Positions 36,650-49,995 of a stretch of 64,000 bases of DNA are shown here, piece after piece (positions within the stretch are counted from its first letter, which is position 1; each line of letters opens with the position of its first letter). The notes beneath the pieces are model-generated. The model did not search any database, was not told the DNA's origin, and worked only from the letters and a program-made list of their open reading frames with translations. Made by a program: the position numbers and the translations under genes. Source of the DNA: DASPNH01 sp035626675 (GTDB lineage: Bacteria > Desulfobacterota > Binatia > UBA1149 > CAITLU01); the NCBI GenBank assembly GCA_035626675.1, contig DASPNH010000141.1, positions 1-64,000 of the forward strand, read 5' to 3'.

Positions 36650-37444
36650 ATGAAGACCGCGTTGATCACCGGGGCCTCTGCGGGAATCGGCCGCGAGCTG
36701 GCCCTTTTGTTCGCCCAGCACGGCCATGACCTGATCGTGGTGGCGCGCTCTCGCGCAAGGCTCGAGGCGCTGGCCAAGGAAGTGCGCGCAGGATTCGGGC
36801 GCCGCGTCGACATCCTCGTCGCCGACCTGGCGGTGGCGGGCGCGGCGGCGTCGGTGCATGAGCAGGTCGCCGCGCTCGGTCATCCGGTCGAGGTGCTCGT
36901 CAACAATGCGGGCATCGCCGTGCCGCGACCGTTCGCCGACGCGGAGGCCGGTGACCTCTCCGCGATGATGCAGCTGAACGTGGTCGCGCTGGCCGAGCTG
37001 ATCCACCTGTTCCTGCCTGCCATGATCGGGCGCGGCAGCGGCCGCATCCTCAATGTCGCCTCGGTGGCCGCGTTCCAGCCCACGCCGATGCTGAGTGCCT
37101 ACGGCGCAACCAAGGCCTTCGTGCTTTCGCTGACCGAAGGCCTGTCCCAGGAACTGTCGGGAACCGGCGTGACCATCACCGCGCACTGTCCGGGTTTCGT
37201 CGATACCGACCTGGTGCGAAACGCAGGCGAAGCGCTGGGTACCCCCGACGTGGTTCCGTCGTTTCTCCTCCTGGATGCCGCCGCGGTTGCGCGTGACGGC
37301 TTCGATGCGTGCATGAAGGGTGAAGTGGTGCGCGTCAGCGGATGGACCTACGAGCTGCTCGTGCAGCTGGGGCGCCTTTACCCGCGCTGGCTGGTGCGCA
37401 ACGTGGCCGGCATCGTCGCACGTCAATACCTGGGCGGCCGCTGA
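36650..37444 (+). CDS. Short-chain dehydrogenase/reductase
   Basis: The frame encodes 264 residues from ATG 36650, where the cofactor-binding strand starts (MKTALITGASAGIG). The family motifs are TGASAGIG, NNAG, the catalytic Ser in NVASVAAF and the catalytic YGATK. ARSRARLEAL after strand 2 suggests NADP(H). It is divergent from the M15 lipoprotein gene with a 138-bp gap holding both promoters. The substrate is unknown. It begins a plus-strand run of envelope and stress-like genes, although a 131-bp gap separates it from the next one. Confidence 0.9.
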   Translation: MKTALITGASAGIGRELALLFAQHGHDLIVVARSRARLEALAKEVRAGFGRRVDILVADLAVAGAAASVHEQVAALGHPVEVLVNNAGIAVPRPFADAEAGDLSAMMQLNVVALAELIHLFLPAMIGRGSGRILNVASVAAFQPTPMLSAYGATKAFVLSLTEGLSQELSGTGVTITAHCPGFVDTDLVRNAGEALGTPDVVPSFLLLDAAAVARDGFDACMKGEVVRVSGWTYELLVQLGRLYPRWLVRNVAGIVARQYLGGR

Positions 37445-37575
37445 TGCTCCACCAGCGCATGCGTTCGAGCGCGTGTGCCTGCGAAATCCACCACGCTACC
37501 CCGCATCGCGCCGCGCATCGGGCGATGGGTGTTGCTGACGCATGCTCGCGTTGTAGCCTCCAAGAGGAAGGCCTC

Positions 37576-38310
37576 ATGAACGAAGAGCTTCTCGGCATGC
37601 TTCGGCAGCTCGCCACCGTCACCGTGTTCCCCGCCTTTCTGGTGAAGCGCATCCTGGCCGACGGCCAGCGTCATCCAGACCGCGCCCGGGGCAACGACGG
37701 CCGAGACCATTTCGGTTCGCGCCATCCGGCGCATCCCCGCTACGACCACCGCCACGATGGAGGCACCTCCATGATGAAAGTTCGCGACATCATGACCACC
37801 GACGTTCGCGCCTGCCTGCCCGAGGAGCCCTTGAGCTCGGCGGTGCGCATCATGTGGGACTGCGACTGCGGAATCGTTCCGGTCGTGGATCGCACCGGCC
37901 GCGTGATCGGTGCCATCACCGATCGCGACATCTGCATCGCCTGCTGGTCGCGCGACTCGCGGCCGAGCGATCTGATCATCGCCGACACGATGGCGCGCGA
38001 CGTCCAGTGCTGCGGGCCCGACGATACCGTGTCGGAAGCCGAGCACGCCATTCGCGCCTGCCAGGTGCGGCGCCTGCCCGTGGTCGACGACAACGGGCAT
38101 CTGCAGGGAATCATCTCGCTGGCCGACATCACCCGTGCTGCCGAGCGCCAGCTCGGCGGCGGACATCAGCCCGGCGAGCTCAAGCCCGAGGAGCTGGTCG
38201 AATCCATCGCTGCCGTCAGCAGGCCGCATCAGGGCGGAGTCGCGGCCGCCACCATCGCGGCGGCCAGTGCACGTCAGGCGATGACTTCGCAGCAGAGACC
38301 CGTGGAGTAG
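37576..38310 (+). CDS. CBS-domain pair protein
   Basis: The frame encodes 244 residues from ATG 37576, with AAGAGGAAGG upstream. Residues 66-125 (VRDIMTTDVRACLP and VIGAITDRDI) and 135-190 (DTMARDVQCCGPDDTV and GIISLADITRAAER) are two CBS motifs that together bind adenine nucleotides. The first 65 residues are a hydrophobic then His/Arg-rich stretch. An internal ATG at 37771 would remove it. Cytoplasmic. It lies 4 nt before the DksA/BON gene, so they are probably co-translated and may share a stress role. Confidence 0.87.
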   Translation: MNEELLGMLRQLATVTVFPAFLVKRILADGQRHPDRARGNDGRDHFGSRHPAHPRYDHRHDGGTSMMKVRDIMTTDVRACLPEEPLSSAVRIMWDCDCGIVPVVDRTGRVIGAITDRDICIACWSRDSRPSDLIIADTMARDVQCCGPDDTVSEAEHAIRACQVRRLPVVDDNGHLQGIISLADITRAAERQLGGGHQPGELKPEELVESIAAVSRPHQGGVAAATIAAASARQAMTSQQRPVE

Positions 38311-38314
38311 AGTG

Positions 38315-39181
38315 ATGAACTCGCAGCACCCGCAGCTGGATCGCGCGGCCATGCAGGAGCTGGAAGAAGAGCTTCTGCAGTCCCGGCATGACCTGTTCGT
38401 CGAGCACGGCGCCGCCGAGCAGGAGCTCGACTCGATTCAGGCCGAGCGCGAGATCGAATGGGAAGAAGCGGCGCAGGAAGAGCACGCCGCCGACATCCGC
38501 ACGCGCCTTTCCGAGCAGCAGTTCGCGCGGCTTCGGCAGGTCGACGGGGCGCTCGAGCGCATCGCTCGCGGCACGTTCGGCATGTGTTTGGACTGCGGGC
38601 AGCCCATCGCGCTGGAACGCCTGCGTGTGCAGGCGGCGACGCCGTATTGCGCCAAGTGCGCGGAAGCCAACGAGACGCGCACCCAGTCCGCGCCGCAAGG
38701 CGCCGCGCAGGACCGGCCGCAGGATCATCCGCAGGACGTGCCTGAAGTGGCCGGCGACGATCACGTTGCAGGGGCGCCGCTGCCGCCCGAGCTGGCGGCG
38801 CTCGACGACATGGAAGTGGCGGCGACCATTCGCGAGGCGTTTCGCAACGAGGTCGGCGAGGAACTCGACGACGTGCGGATTCTTTGCCGCAACGGCGTGG
38901 TGATCCTGGCGGGCGAAGTACCCAACGAGTCCCTGCCACAGATCGCGCGCCGCATCGTCGAGGACGAGGTGGGGTGCGAGGTCGTCGATCGTCTGCTGAT
39001 CACCGAGTTCGCCGGTCAGCCCGATCCCGACAGGCCGTCGCGGCGCCAGCGACCGCATCAGGTCGCCGACGGCACCATCGACAAGGAAGACTTCGAGGAC
39101 GACATCTCCGAAGACATCCTGGAGGTTGAGGAAGAAGGACTCACCTTCGTGCCTCCGACGCGCCCGGTACCGGAGCGCTGA
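38315..39181 (+). CDS. DksA/TraR zinc-finger protein fused to a BON domain
   Basis: The frame encodes 288 residues. ATG 38315 lies 7 nt after GGAG. Residues 1-110 resemble the TraR/DksA-type coiled coil with a C4 zinc finger: CLDCGQPI and PYCAKCAE supply four Cys. DksA proteins bind RNA polymerase and modulate transcription in the stringent response. A Gln/Asp-rich linker leads to a BON domain (about 165-225; VAATIREAFRNEVG, GVVILAGEVP), normally found in periplasmic or lipid-associating proteins. The C-terminus is very acidic. No signal peptide is present. The combination is unusual; either a cytoplasmic BON or loss of the DksA function must be considered. Confidence 0.82.
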   Translation: MNSQHPQLDRAAMQELEEELLQSRHDLFVEHGAAEQELDSIQAEREIEWEEAAQEEHAADIRTRLSEQQFARLRQVDGALERIARGTFGMCLDCGQPIALERLRVQAATPYCAKCAEANETRTQSAPQGAAQDRPQDHPQDVPEVAGDDHVAGAPLPPELAALDDMEVAATIREAFRNEVGEELDDVRILCRNGVVILAGEVPNESLPQIARRIVEDEVGCEVVDRLLITEFAGQPDPDRPSRRQRPHQVADGTIDKEDFEDDISEDILEVEEEGLTFVPPTRPVPER

Positions 39182-39193
39182 CGCCGCACCTGG

Positions 39194-39327
39194 GCGAGAC
39201 CGCGCACGCGAAACCGCGCACGCGACGCCGCGCACGCGACGCCGCGCACGCGAGACCGTGCCGCGAGACCGTGCCGCGAGACGTGCACGCCAGGCGCGCA
39301 CGCCAGGTTGCGCACGCCAAATCCGCC
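39194..39327. repeat. Degenerate 13-14 bp tandem repeat
   Basis: About ten consecutive units occupy the gap between the DksA/BON and SDR genes. Examples are GCGAGACCGCGCAC, GCGAAACCGCGCAC, GCGACGCCGCGCAC (twice), GCGAGACCGTGCC (twice) and GCCAGGCGCGCAC. No spacers occur between units, so this is not CRISPR. It is a simple satellite whose copy number may vary. Confidence 0.75.
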
Positions 39328-39475
39328 AGGTCAGGCGCCAGATTGCGACGCCGCCATTTGCAGGCAGCGGACGTCGTTTGCCGGCAATAATCGGCACCAC
39401 GAGTCGTCGTAGTTCCTGAGCCGCCCGGCACGCCCTCGCGCCGCAGCTGCGCCACATCCCTCAGGAGGCGACGAC

Positions 39476-40477
39476 ATGGCATCCTCATCTTCGACTCCAC
39501 GAGTGCGCCGCGACGAGCATCGCGGCCTGCGCCAGGGTGAGTCTCCGTCCGATGCCGGACAGACACGCGACCCTGCTGCGCAGAAAGAGCCGATGCCGCC
39601 CTTTCCCGAGCAGCACCAGGACAAGCCGGGCGTGGAGGCCAAACTGGATCCGCGCCCGCGCTACCACGCGCCGCACTACAGGGGATCGGGCAAGCTGCAG
39701 GACAAGGTCGCCATCGTCACCGGCGGCGATTCCGGGATCGGACGCGCGGTAGCGGTGTTGTTCGCGCGCGAAGGCGCCGACGTCGCCATCGTGTACGCAT
39801 CGGCCGAAGCGATGGGCAGCGCCGGCGCAGAGTCGCCCGAGCAGATCGACGCCGAAGAGACGCGCCAGGCCGTCGAGGCCGAAGGTCGAAGGTGTCTGCT
39901 GATTCCCGGCGACGTGTGCGATCCGGGATTCTGCAAGCAGGCGGTCGAGACGACCGCGCAAGAGCTCGGCAAGCTCGACATTCTGGTCAACAACGCGGCC
40001 TACCAGCAGAACCAGCCCGGGCTCGAGCAGATCTCGGACGAGCAGTGGGACCGCACGTTCAAGACCAACATCTACGGCTACTTCTACATGGCTCGTGCTG
40101 CGATACCGTACCTGCGACGCGGCAGCGCCATCGTCAATTGCGGAAGCATCACCGGACTGGAAGGCAGCAAGAAACTGCTCGACTACTCGGCCACCAAGGG
40201 CGCGATCCACGCCTTCACCAAGTCGCTGGCGCAAAACCTCGTCGAGAAAGGCATCCGCGTAAACTGCGTAGCGCCGGGTCCGGTGTGGACGCCCCTGAAT
40301 CCTTCCGACAAGGACGCGAAGCAGGTGGCGCACTTCGGTCAGGACGTTCCGCTGAAGCGGCCGGCGCAGCCCGAGGAGATTGCGCCGGCCTTCGTCTTTT
40401 TCAGCTCGGCCGTCGACTCCAGCTACATCACCGGCGAGGTGCTGACGCTGCTCGGCGGAGAAACCACCGCCGGCTGA
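39476..40477 (+). CDS. SDR oxidoreductase, general-stress-protein-39/YghA-like
   Basis: The frame encodes 333 residues from ATG 39476, behind AGGAGG. An N-terminal Pro/Arg-rich extension of about 70 residues precedes the Rossmann fold, as in the YghA/GsiB-associated subgroup. Motifs: VTGGDSGIGRA (TGxxxGIG), NNAA, NIYGYFYM, catalytic Ser in NCGSITGLEG, DYSATKGA (YxxxK) and GPVWTPLNPS. The C-terminus SYITGEVLTLLGG is typical. Substrate unknown; relatives respond to stress. It sits 26 bases before the DUF4383 gene and probably forms an operon with it and acnA. Confidence 0.9.
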   Translation: MASSSSTPRVRRDEHRGLRQGESPSDAGQTRDPAAQKEPMPPFPEQHQDKPGVEAKLDPRPRYHAPHYRGSGKLQDKVAIVTGGDSGIGRAVAVLFAREGADVAIVYASAEAMGSAGAESPEQIDAEETRQAVEAEGRRCLLIPGDVCDPGFCKQAVETTAQELGKLDILVNNAAYQQNQPGLEQISDEQWDRTFKTNIYGYFYMARAAIPYLRRGSAIVNCGSITGLEGSKKLLDYSATKGAIHAFTKSLAQNLVEKGIRVNCVAPGPVWTPLNPSDKDAKQVAHFGQDVPLKRPAQPEEIAPAFVFFSSAVDSSYITGEVLTLLGGETTAG

Positions 40478-40503
40478 GCGCCGGCCTGCAGGAGAAAAGT
40501 CCC

Positions 40504-40988
40504 ATGCGACGCGATTCCAGCCCCATCGAAACTCTCGAGCCCGTCTACGTCTCGCCTCACGAATCGGCGACCGCGCGCACGCCGGCCCACGTCGTGGCCA
40601 TCCTGCTGGGCGCCGGCTTCCTGGCCATCACGGCGATCGGCGTCGTCTCTCCCGGTTTCCTCGGCGCGCACCTCAGCATGACGCACAACCTGATCCACCT
40701 GCTGTCGGGCTGCGCCTCGCTGTACTTCGGCCTGTTCGGCACGGTCTCGGGCGCGCGCCTGTTCTGCATCCTGTTCGCGATCGTCTATGGCGGGCTGGCC
40801 GTGGCGGGGTTCGCGATGGGCGGGGCCGGCGAGCACACAGTGGCCGACGTCAGCCACGGCCACGACTCCCTGCTGCTTCGGGTCGTCCCCGGCAAGTTCG
40901 AGGTCGCCCTTTCGGACCATCTGATTCACACGGTGATCGCCTCGGTGTATCTGGTCGCAGGCATTCTGACCAGACCGAGGAGACGACC

Positions 40989-40992
<4 letters not shown>
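40504..40992 (+). CDS. DUF4383 family membrane protein
   Basis: The frame encodes 162 residues from ATG 40504, after GCAGGAGAAAAG. Four membrane helices are visible: AHVVAILLGAGFLAITAIGV, IHLLSGCASLYFGLF, LFCILFAIVYGGLAVAGFAM and LIHTVIASVYLVAGIL. The pattern, with conserved NLIHLLSG and DHLIH, matches DUF4383. Function unknown. Its TGA stop at 40990-40992 overlaps the proposed CTG start of acnA. Confidence 0.85.
40977..40991 (+). promoter_or_regulatory. Shine-Dalgarno and CTG start of acnA
   Basis: GAGGAG at 40977-40982 lies 6 nt before CTG 40989. The CTG overlaps the TGA stop of the DUF4383 gene as CTGA. There is no in-frame ATG, GTG or TTG between this point and ATG 41241, which lies 84 codons into the conserved N-terminal region. 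Confidence 0.7.
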
Positions 40993-43925
<2,933 letters not shown>

Positions 43926-44370
43926 AGCGCGAGGCGCGGCTTCGGTCGCGAGCGTGCAACCGGGTGCTCGCAACCGACCGGCGCATGCCCCTGAATCCGA
44001 CCGCATCGCCGAACATCATCGACGACGCTTCGACACAAGCAGAGCCATTCGGACGAGCTGGTGCCCACGGCCTCCTCGAGCGATCTCGCCGGACGTTCCA
44101 TCTGCGAATGCACGGCAATCGGGTTATCCGTCGATGTGTCGAGCAGCGTCTCTACCGGCAAGTATTTCGGCTGCGATGACCATTTCCCCATGCCATTGCC
44201 CCTCGTCTGCGTTGAAACCTCTCTACGTACCGGCACGCACTGCGGGATGGCGTTGACGATACTTCCCGCGCGACGTTAAACCCCGGCCACGACTTTTCGG
44301 GGGACTTACGACGGGCGGGAGTGCACCCCTTCCTTCCCGTCCCATCGATTCGGGGCATGAGGAGAGACCG
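43926..44370. other. Intergenic region before the Cys-rich choice-of-anchor-L gene
   Basis: Between acnA and the next gene there are 445 bases. A 72-codon open frame (44061-44279) has no good start signal. A candidate promoter lies at 44253-44281. The gene's own Shine-Dalgarno (GAGGAGAGACC) lies just before ATG 44371. No RNA element was recognised. Confidence 0.45.
44253..44281 (+). promoter_or_regulatory. Candidate sigma-70-type promoter
   Basis: TTGACG at 44253-44258 and TTAAAC at 44276-44281 are separated by 17 bases, about 90 bases upstream of the ATG at 44371. The -35 box is close to consensus (TTGACA), the -10 box is weak. Confidence 0.35.
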
Positions 44371-46773
<2,403 letters not shown>

Positions 46774-46822
46774 GGTGGCGACCGTGCGTCGCTCCGGCCG
46801 GTAGGGACGGGCGACGCGTTCG

Positions 46823-46871
46823 GAAAGGGACGGCTCGGCTGCGAAGGCGCCGGGCCGTCCCTTTCTTTTCT
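46823..46871 (+). terminator. Rho-independent terminator after the choice-of-anchor-L gene
   Basis: GAAAGGGACGGC (46823-46834) pairs perfectly over 12 bp with GCCGTCCCTTTC (46854-46865) across a GC-rich loop, followed by a T-rich stretch (TTTTCT). It is about 50 bases past the stop codon. It is the clearest intrinsic terminator in the window. Confidence 0.85.
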
Positions 46872-46932
46872 ACGGTCCGTCGCGAGCGGGGATGTTCTAC
46901 GAACGCCCCATCACGCCTCGGCGCTCACCAGA

Positions 46933-47682
46933 TCACCCCAGAACAAACCGCGTGCCCGCAACGACGACACTCCGCCCATCTTCCCCGGCCACCCCGCGCC
47001 GCCCCGCCGCCTCGACGACCGCCTCGCGATCATTCACGGCCAGGTGCGCCGCCTGCACCCCATCGCCGCGCCCATCCTCGGCCGCGACGAACTCGACGAA
47101 GCTCCCGTCTTCCAACGTCATGCGCCTGCCCGCGAAGTCGAGGTCGTATCCGAGCACCTCGCTCCAGCGCGAAGCTACTGCCGCCGGCTCCATCGCCTGG
47201 ACCGTCACGCCGCGGATCGCGCGCACGCGATCGGTGCGCACCTTCTGCTCCCAGCCCGGCCCCGCCCATCGCCACGACTCGTACGGCTGCATCGCGTCGA
47301 TCGAGACGATCGCACCGCCGATGGAGCGCGGGTCCAGGTGCACCGTCTGCGCGTCGTCGAGCGCGGCCTCCCATGCGATGCGCACGCCGTTGGCGGCAAT
47401 TCGCTCGCGCTCGGCGGCGAGATCTTCGCACTGAAAGATCACCATGTAGCCGCCGTCGCCGCCGCGGCGCTCCAGGAAGCGGGCGGCGGAGGCCGAGGGA
47501 TGCGTGGGCGAGACCACTTCGAGAAACGTCTTCCCGATGGGCATGACGCCGTTGACCAGCGAGAAGACCGCGACGCCCGGATCGCGAAAGGAAACCTCGA
47601 CGCCGAAGACTGCCTGCAGCGTCTCCAGCGCCGGCTCCAGCTCCTTGGCAACGAGGGCGATCTGACGCAGACGAAGGCTCAT
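46933..47682 (-). CDS. VOC family protein (Glyoxalase_3-like)
   Basis: The frame encodes 249 residues from ATG 47682, with AAGGAGA upstream. Two beta-alpha-beta-beta-beta modules are visible: N-terminal LRLRQIALVAKELEPALETL with FLEVVSP, and C-terminal IRGVTVQAMEPAAVASRWSE with FVEFV. This matches the vicinal-oxygen-chelate fold, most like Glyoxalase_3. Metal ligands are not certain. Substrate unknown. It is divergent from the zinc alcohol dehydrogenase gene with a 137-base gap. Confidence 0.85.
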   Translation of the reverse strand: MSLRLRQIALVAKELEPALETLQAVFGVEVSFRDPGVAVFSLVNGVMPIGKTFLEVVSPTHPSASAARFLERRGGDGGYMVIFQCEDLAAERERIAANGVRIAWEAALDDAQTVHLDPRSIGGAIVSIDAMQPYESWRWAGPGWEQKVRTDRVRAIRGVTVQAMEPAAVASRWSEVLGYDLDFAGRRMTLEDGSFVEFVAAEDGRGDGVQAAHLAVNDREAVVEAAGRRGVAGEDGRSVVVAGTRFVLG

Positions 47683-47819
47683 CGTGATTCTCCTTGCACG
47701 CATCGTCGGCAGCGAGGCCAACGGCGCGGCTGCCAAGGCCGGTCCCGCGGACGCCGGCTCGACTCTGCCGCGCGCGCGGCCAACAACGCGGTCGTGACTC
47801 GATAGCCGGAGGGTTCGTC

Positions 47820-48914
47820 ATGGTCCACAAGACCCGCGCCATCGTCCAGACCGGCCCGTGCCAGCTCGAGCTGCGCGAGCTGCCCGTTCCCGACATCGAC
47901 GACGACTCTGCCATCCTTCGCCTGGAAGCCTGTGGCATCTGCGGCAGCGACGTCGAGCAGTACGACGGGCTGCTGCCGGTGCGCTTCCCGCTCATCCCCG
48001 GGCACGAGCCGCTCGGCATCATCGAGCGGATCGGTGACCGCGCCGCCAAGCGCTGGGGCGTGGACGCGGGCGACCGCGTGGCGGTGGAGACGCTGATTCC
48101 GTGCACGCACTGTCGCGACTGCCGGGGCGGCCGCTATCAGCTGTGCCGCGGCCGCGGCACGATGTTCGGCTACGCGTACGTTCCGCTCTCGCATCCGCCG
48201 GGGCTGTGGGGAGGCTACGCCGACTACATGTACCTGGATCCGAACTCGATCCTTCACAAGATCGACAAGTCGCTGCCGGTGCAGACGGCGGTGATGTTCA
48301 ATCCGCTCGGCGCCGGTTTTCGCTGGGCCGTCGAGACGGGCGAGGTCGGGCCGGGAAAGACGGTGCTGATCCTCGGACCGGGCCAGCGCGGGCTGACCAG
48401 CGTGATTGCATGCCGCGCGGCCGGCGCCGACAAGATCATCGTCACGGGGCTGACGCGCGATGCGGCCAAGCTCGAGCTCGCGCGCGAGTTCGGCGCCGAC
48501 GCTACCATCGACGTCGAGCAGGAGGACGTGCGCGCGCGCGTTCGTGAGCTGACCGGCGGCCGCGGCGCCGACGTCGTCGTCGAGGTCAGTGCCAACGCGT
48601 GCGAGCCGGTGGCCGAGTCGCTGCACTACGTGGCGGCGGGCGGTCGCATCGTTCTTGCCGGCGTCAAGGGCTTCAAGAGCGTGCCGGACTTCGTCAGCGA
48701 CCTGATCGTGGTCAAGGAGATCAGCATTCGCGGAGTTCTCGGCGTGACCAGCGACGCGTATCGCTCGGCGATCCGGCTGATCGAGTCGGGCCGCGTACCC
48801 ATCGAGAAGATGCACACGCACGACTTCCCGCTGGAGAAGGCGAAGGAAGCGATCCTGACGCTGGCCGGTCGCACGGACGGACCGGCGTCGATCCACTCGT
48901 GTCTGCGGCCCTGA
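47820..48914 (+). CDS. Zinc-binding alcohol dehydrogenase (MDR family)
   Basis: The frame encodes 364 residues from ATG 47820. Catalytic zinc motif CGICGSD and GHEPLGII are present, and the structural zinc cluster is CTHCRDCRGGRYQLC. The cofactor strand reads VLILGPGQRGLTSV, then IIVTGLTRDAAK, which suggests NADP or NAD use without a clear aspartate. The C-terminus (DFPLEKAKEAILTL) is typical. The substrate is an unidentified alcohol or polyol. It is divergent from the VOC gene and convergent with the crotonase gene. Confidence 0.92.
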   Translation: MVHKTRAIVQTGPCQLELRELPVPDIDDDSAILRLEACGICGSDVEQYDGLLPVRFPLIPGHEPLGIIERIGDRAAKRWGVDAGDRVAVETLIPCTHCRDCRGGRYQLCRGRGTMFGYAYVPLSHPPGLWGGYADYMYLDPNSILHKIDKSLPVQTAVMFNPLGAGFRWAVETGEVGPGKTVLILGPGQRGLTSVIACRAAGADKIIVTGLTRDAAKLELAREFGADATIDVEQEDVRARVRELTGGRGADVVVEVSANACEPVAESLHYVAAGGRIVLAGVKGFKSVPDFVSDLIVVKEISIRGVLGVTSDAYRSAIRLIESGRVPIEKMHTHDFPLEKAKEAILTLAGRTDGPASIHSCLRP

Positions 48915-48937
48915 GGAAAAGGGGTAAAGAGGGTCCA

Positions 48938-48957
48938 GTGAGCCACGGCCGGCTCAC
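48938..48957. terminator. Hairpin between convergent dehydrogenase and crotonase genes
   Basis: GTGAGCC pairs with GGCTCAC (7 bp) in the 128-base gap between the two stop codons. No U-tract follows, so termination is weakly supported. Confidence 0.4.
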
Positions 48958-49022
48958 CGGGAACATTTCATCGCGGCTCGCACGCTCGCCGCTGGGCTTG
49001 CCCCGCGTTACGTCGTGGGCCC

Positions 49023-49039
49023 AAAAGGTGCCTGACCCC
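49023..49039 (-). repeat. GGGGTCAGGCACCTTTT intergenic motif
   Basis: On the minus strand this reads GGGGTCAGGCACCTTTT, just downstream of the crotonase gene. It shares the GGGGTCAGG core with the pair at 24111-24147. I recall similar motifs as frequent intergenic sequences in many bacterial genomes, so it may mark a dispersed repeat family. Confidence 0.5.
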
Positions 49040-49042
49040 TCT

Positions 49043-49828
49043 TCACGCGCCGGTGAAGCGCGCCTTTGTCTTCGCCACGAACGCGCGCACGCCCTCGGCG
49101 CCGTCCGCCGTCGCGCCCATCGCCGCGATGGCGCGTGACTCGAGCTCCATCTGCGTTTCGAGGCCGTTGCCGAATGTGTCCAGAAGCAGCCGCTTCACCT
49201 CGCCGTAGGCGCGCGTCGGGCCGCTGGCCAGTTCGAGTGCGAGAGCGCGCGCCGAGGTCATCAGCTCCGCGGCCGGAATCACGCGATCGATCAGGCCCCA
49301 CTCCAGCGCCTGCGCGGCGCTGAGCACGGGGCTCAGGATCATGAGCTCGCGCGTGCGCGCGATGCCGATGCGTCGCGGCAGGAAGTACGAAGAGCTGCCG
49401 TCGGGCGCCAAGCCGATGCGCGTGTAGGCCATCGTGAACCTGGCGGTGTCGGCAGCGAGCACGAAGTCGCCCGCGCAGGCCAGACTCATGCCGCCGCCCG
49501 CGGCCGTGCCGTTGACGGCCATCACCACCGGAGCGTTCATGCGCGCCAGCCGCGAGATGCCGGCGTGCAGGTAGGTCGTGATCTCCTTGAGCAGGGCCGG
49601 CATGTCGCCCGCACTCGCGAAGGTCTTCACGTCGCCGCCGGCGCAGAACATCGGGCCCGCGCCGGTCATCAATACGGCACGCACCGACGGGTCGTGCTCG
49701 CAGGCGATGGCGACGTCGGTCAGGTCGCGCGCGAGGTCGAGGTTGATGGCGTTGGCGGCTTCGGGACGATCCAGGGTGATGGTCGCAACGCCGTCCTCGA
49801 TGGACACGGTCAGACACTTGTACGGCAT
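49043..49828 (-). CDS. Enoyl-CoA hydratase/isomerase family protein (crotonase)
   Basis: The frame encodes 261 residues. The oxyanion-hole and CoA features are present: NAINLDLARDL, GAGPMFCAGGDVKTF and GTAAGGGMSLACAGDFVLA. At the second catalytic position the protein has GLAPDGSSSYFLPRRIG, with Asp where classical hydratases carry Glu. That resembles PaaG-type isomerases, where this Asp is catalytic, so isomerase or another non-hydratase chemistry is more likely. The C-terminal helix region is complete. No signal peptide. Confidence 0.9.
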   Translation of the reverse strand: MPYKCLTVSIEDGVATITLDRPEAANAINLDLARDLTDVAIACEHDPSVRAVLMTGAGPMFCAGGDVKTFASAGDMPALLKEITTYLHAGISRLARMNAPVVMAVNGTAAGGGMSLACAGDFVLAADTARFTMAYTRIGLAPDGSSSYFLPRRIGIARTRELMILSPVLSAAQALEWGLIDRVIPAAELMTSARALALELASGPTRAYGEVKRLLLDTFGNGLETQMELESRAIAAMGATADGAEGVRAFVAKTKARFTGA

Positions 49829-49995
49829 GCGCGCCTGCTACCTCATCGCCGCGGTCAGGCGAAGCTGCGTTGCTCGGGGTCGAGACGTACCGCCGCCGAC
49901 ACGACGTCTGCCGTCGCCGGTGCGTCGTCTGTTCCAGCTCGCCCAACGAACCTGCGTTGACACTCCTGCCACCAGAGCGTAATCCGGATGCGCAG

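Noticed and set aside
39194..39327. Possible CRISPR array
   Set aside because: Units are 13-14 bp, contiguous and without spacers, and no cas genes are near.
44061..44279. Short open frame with a loosely PilZ-like end
   Set aside because: No credible ribosome site, no clear RxxxR plus D/NxSxxG in one frame, and composition is unlike neighbours. At best a relic.
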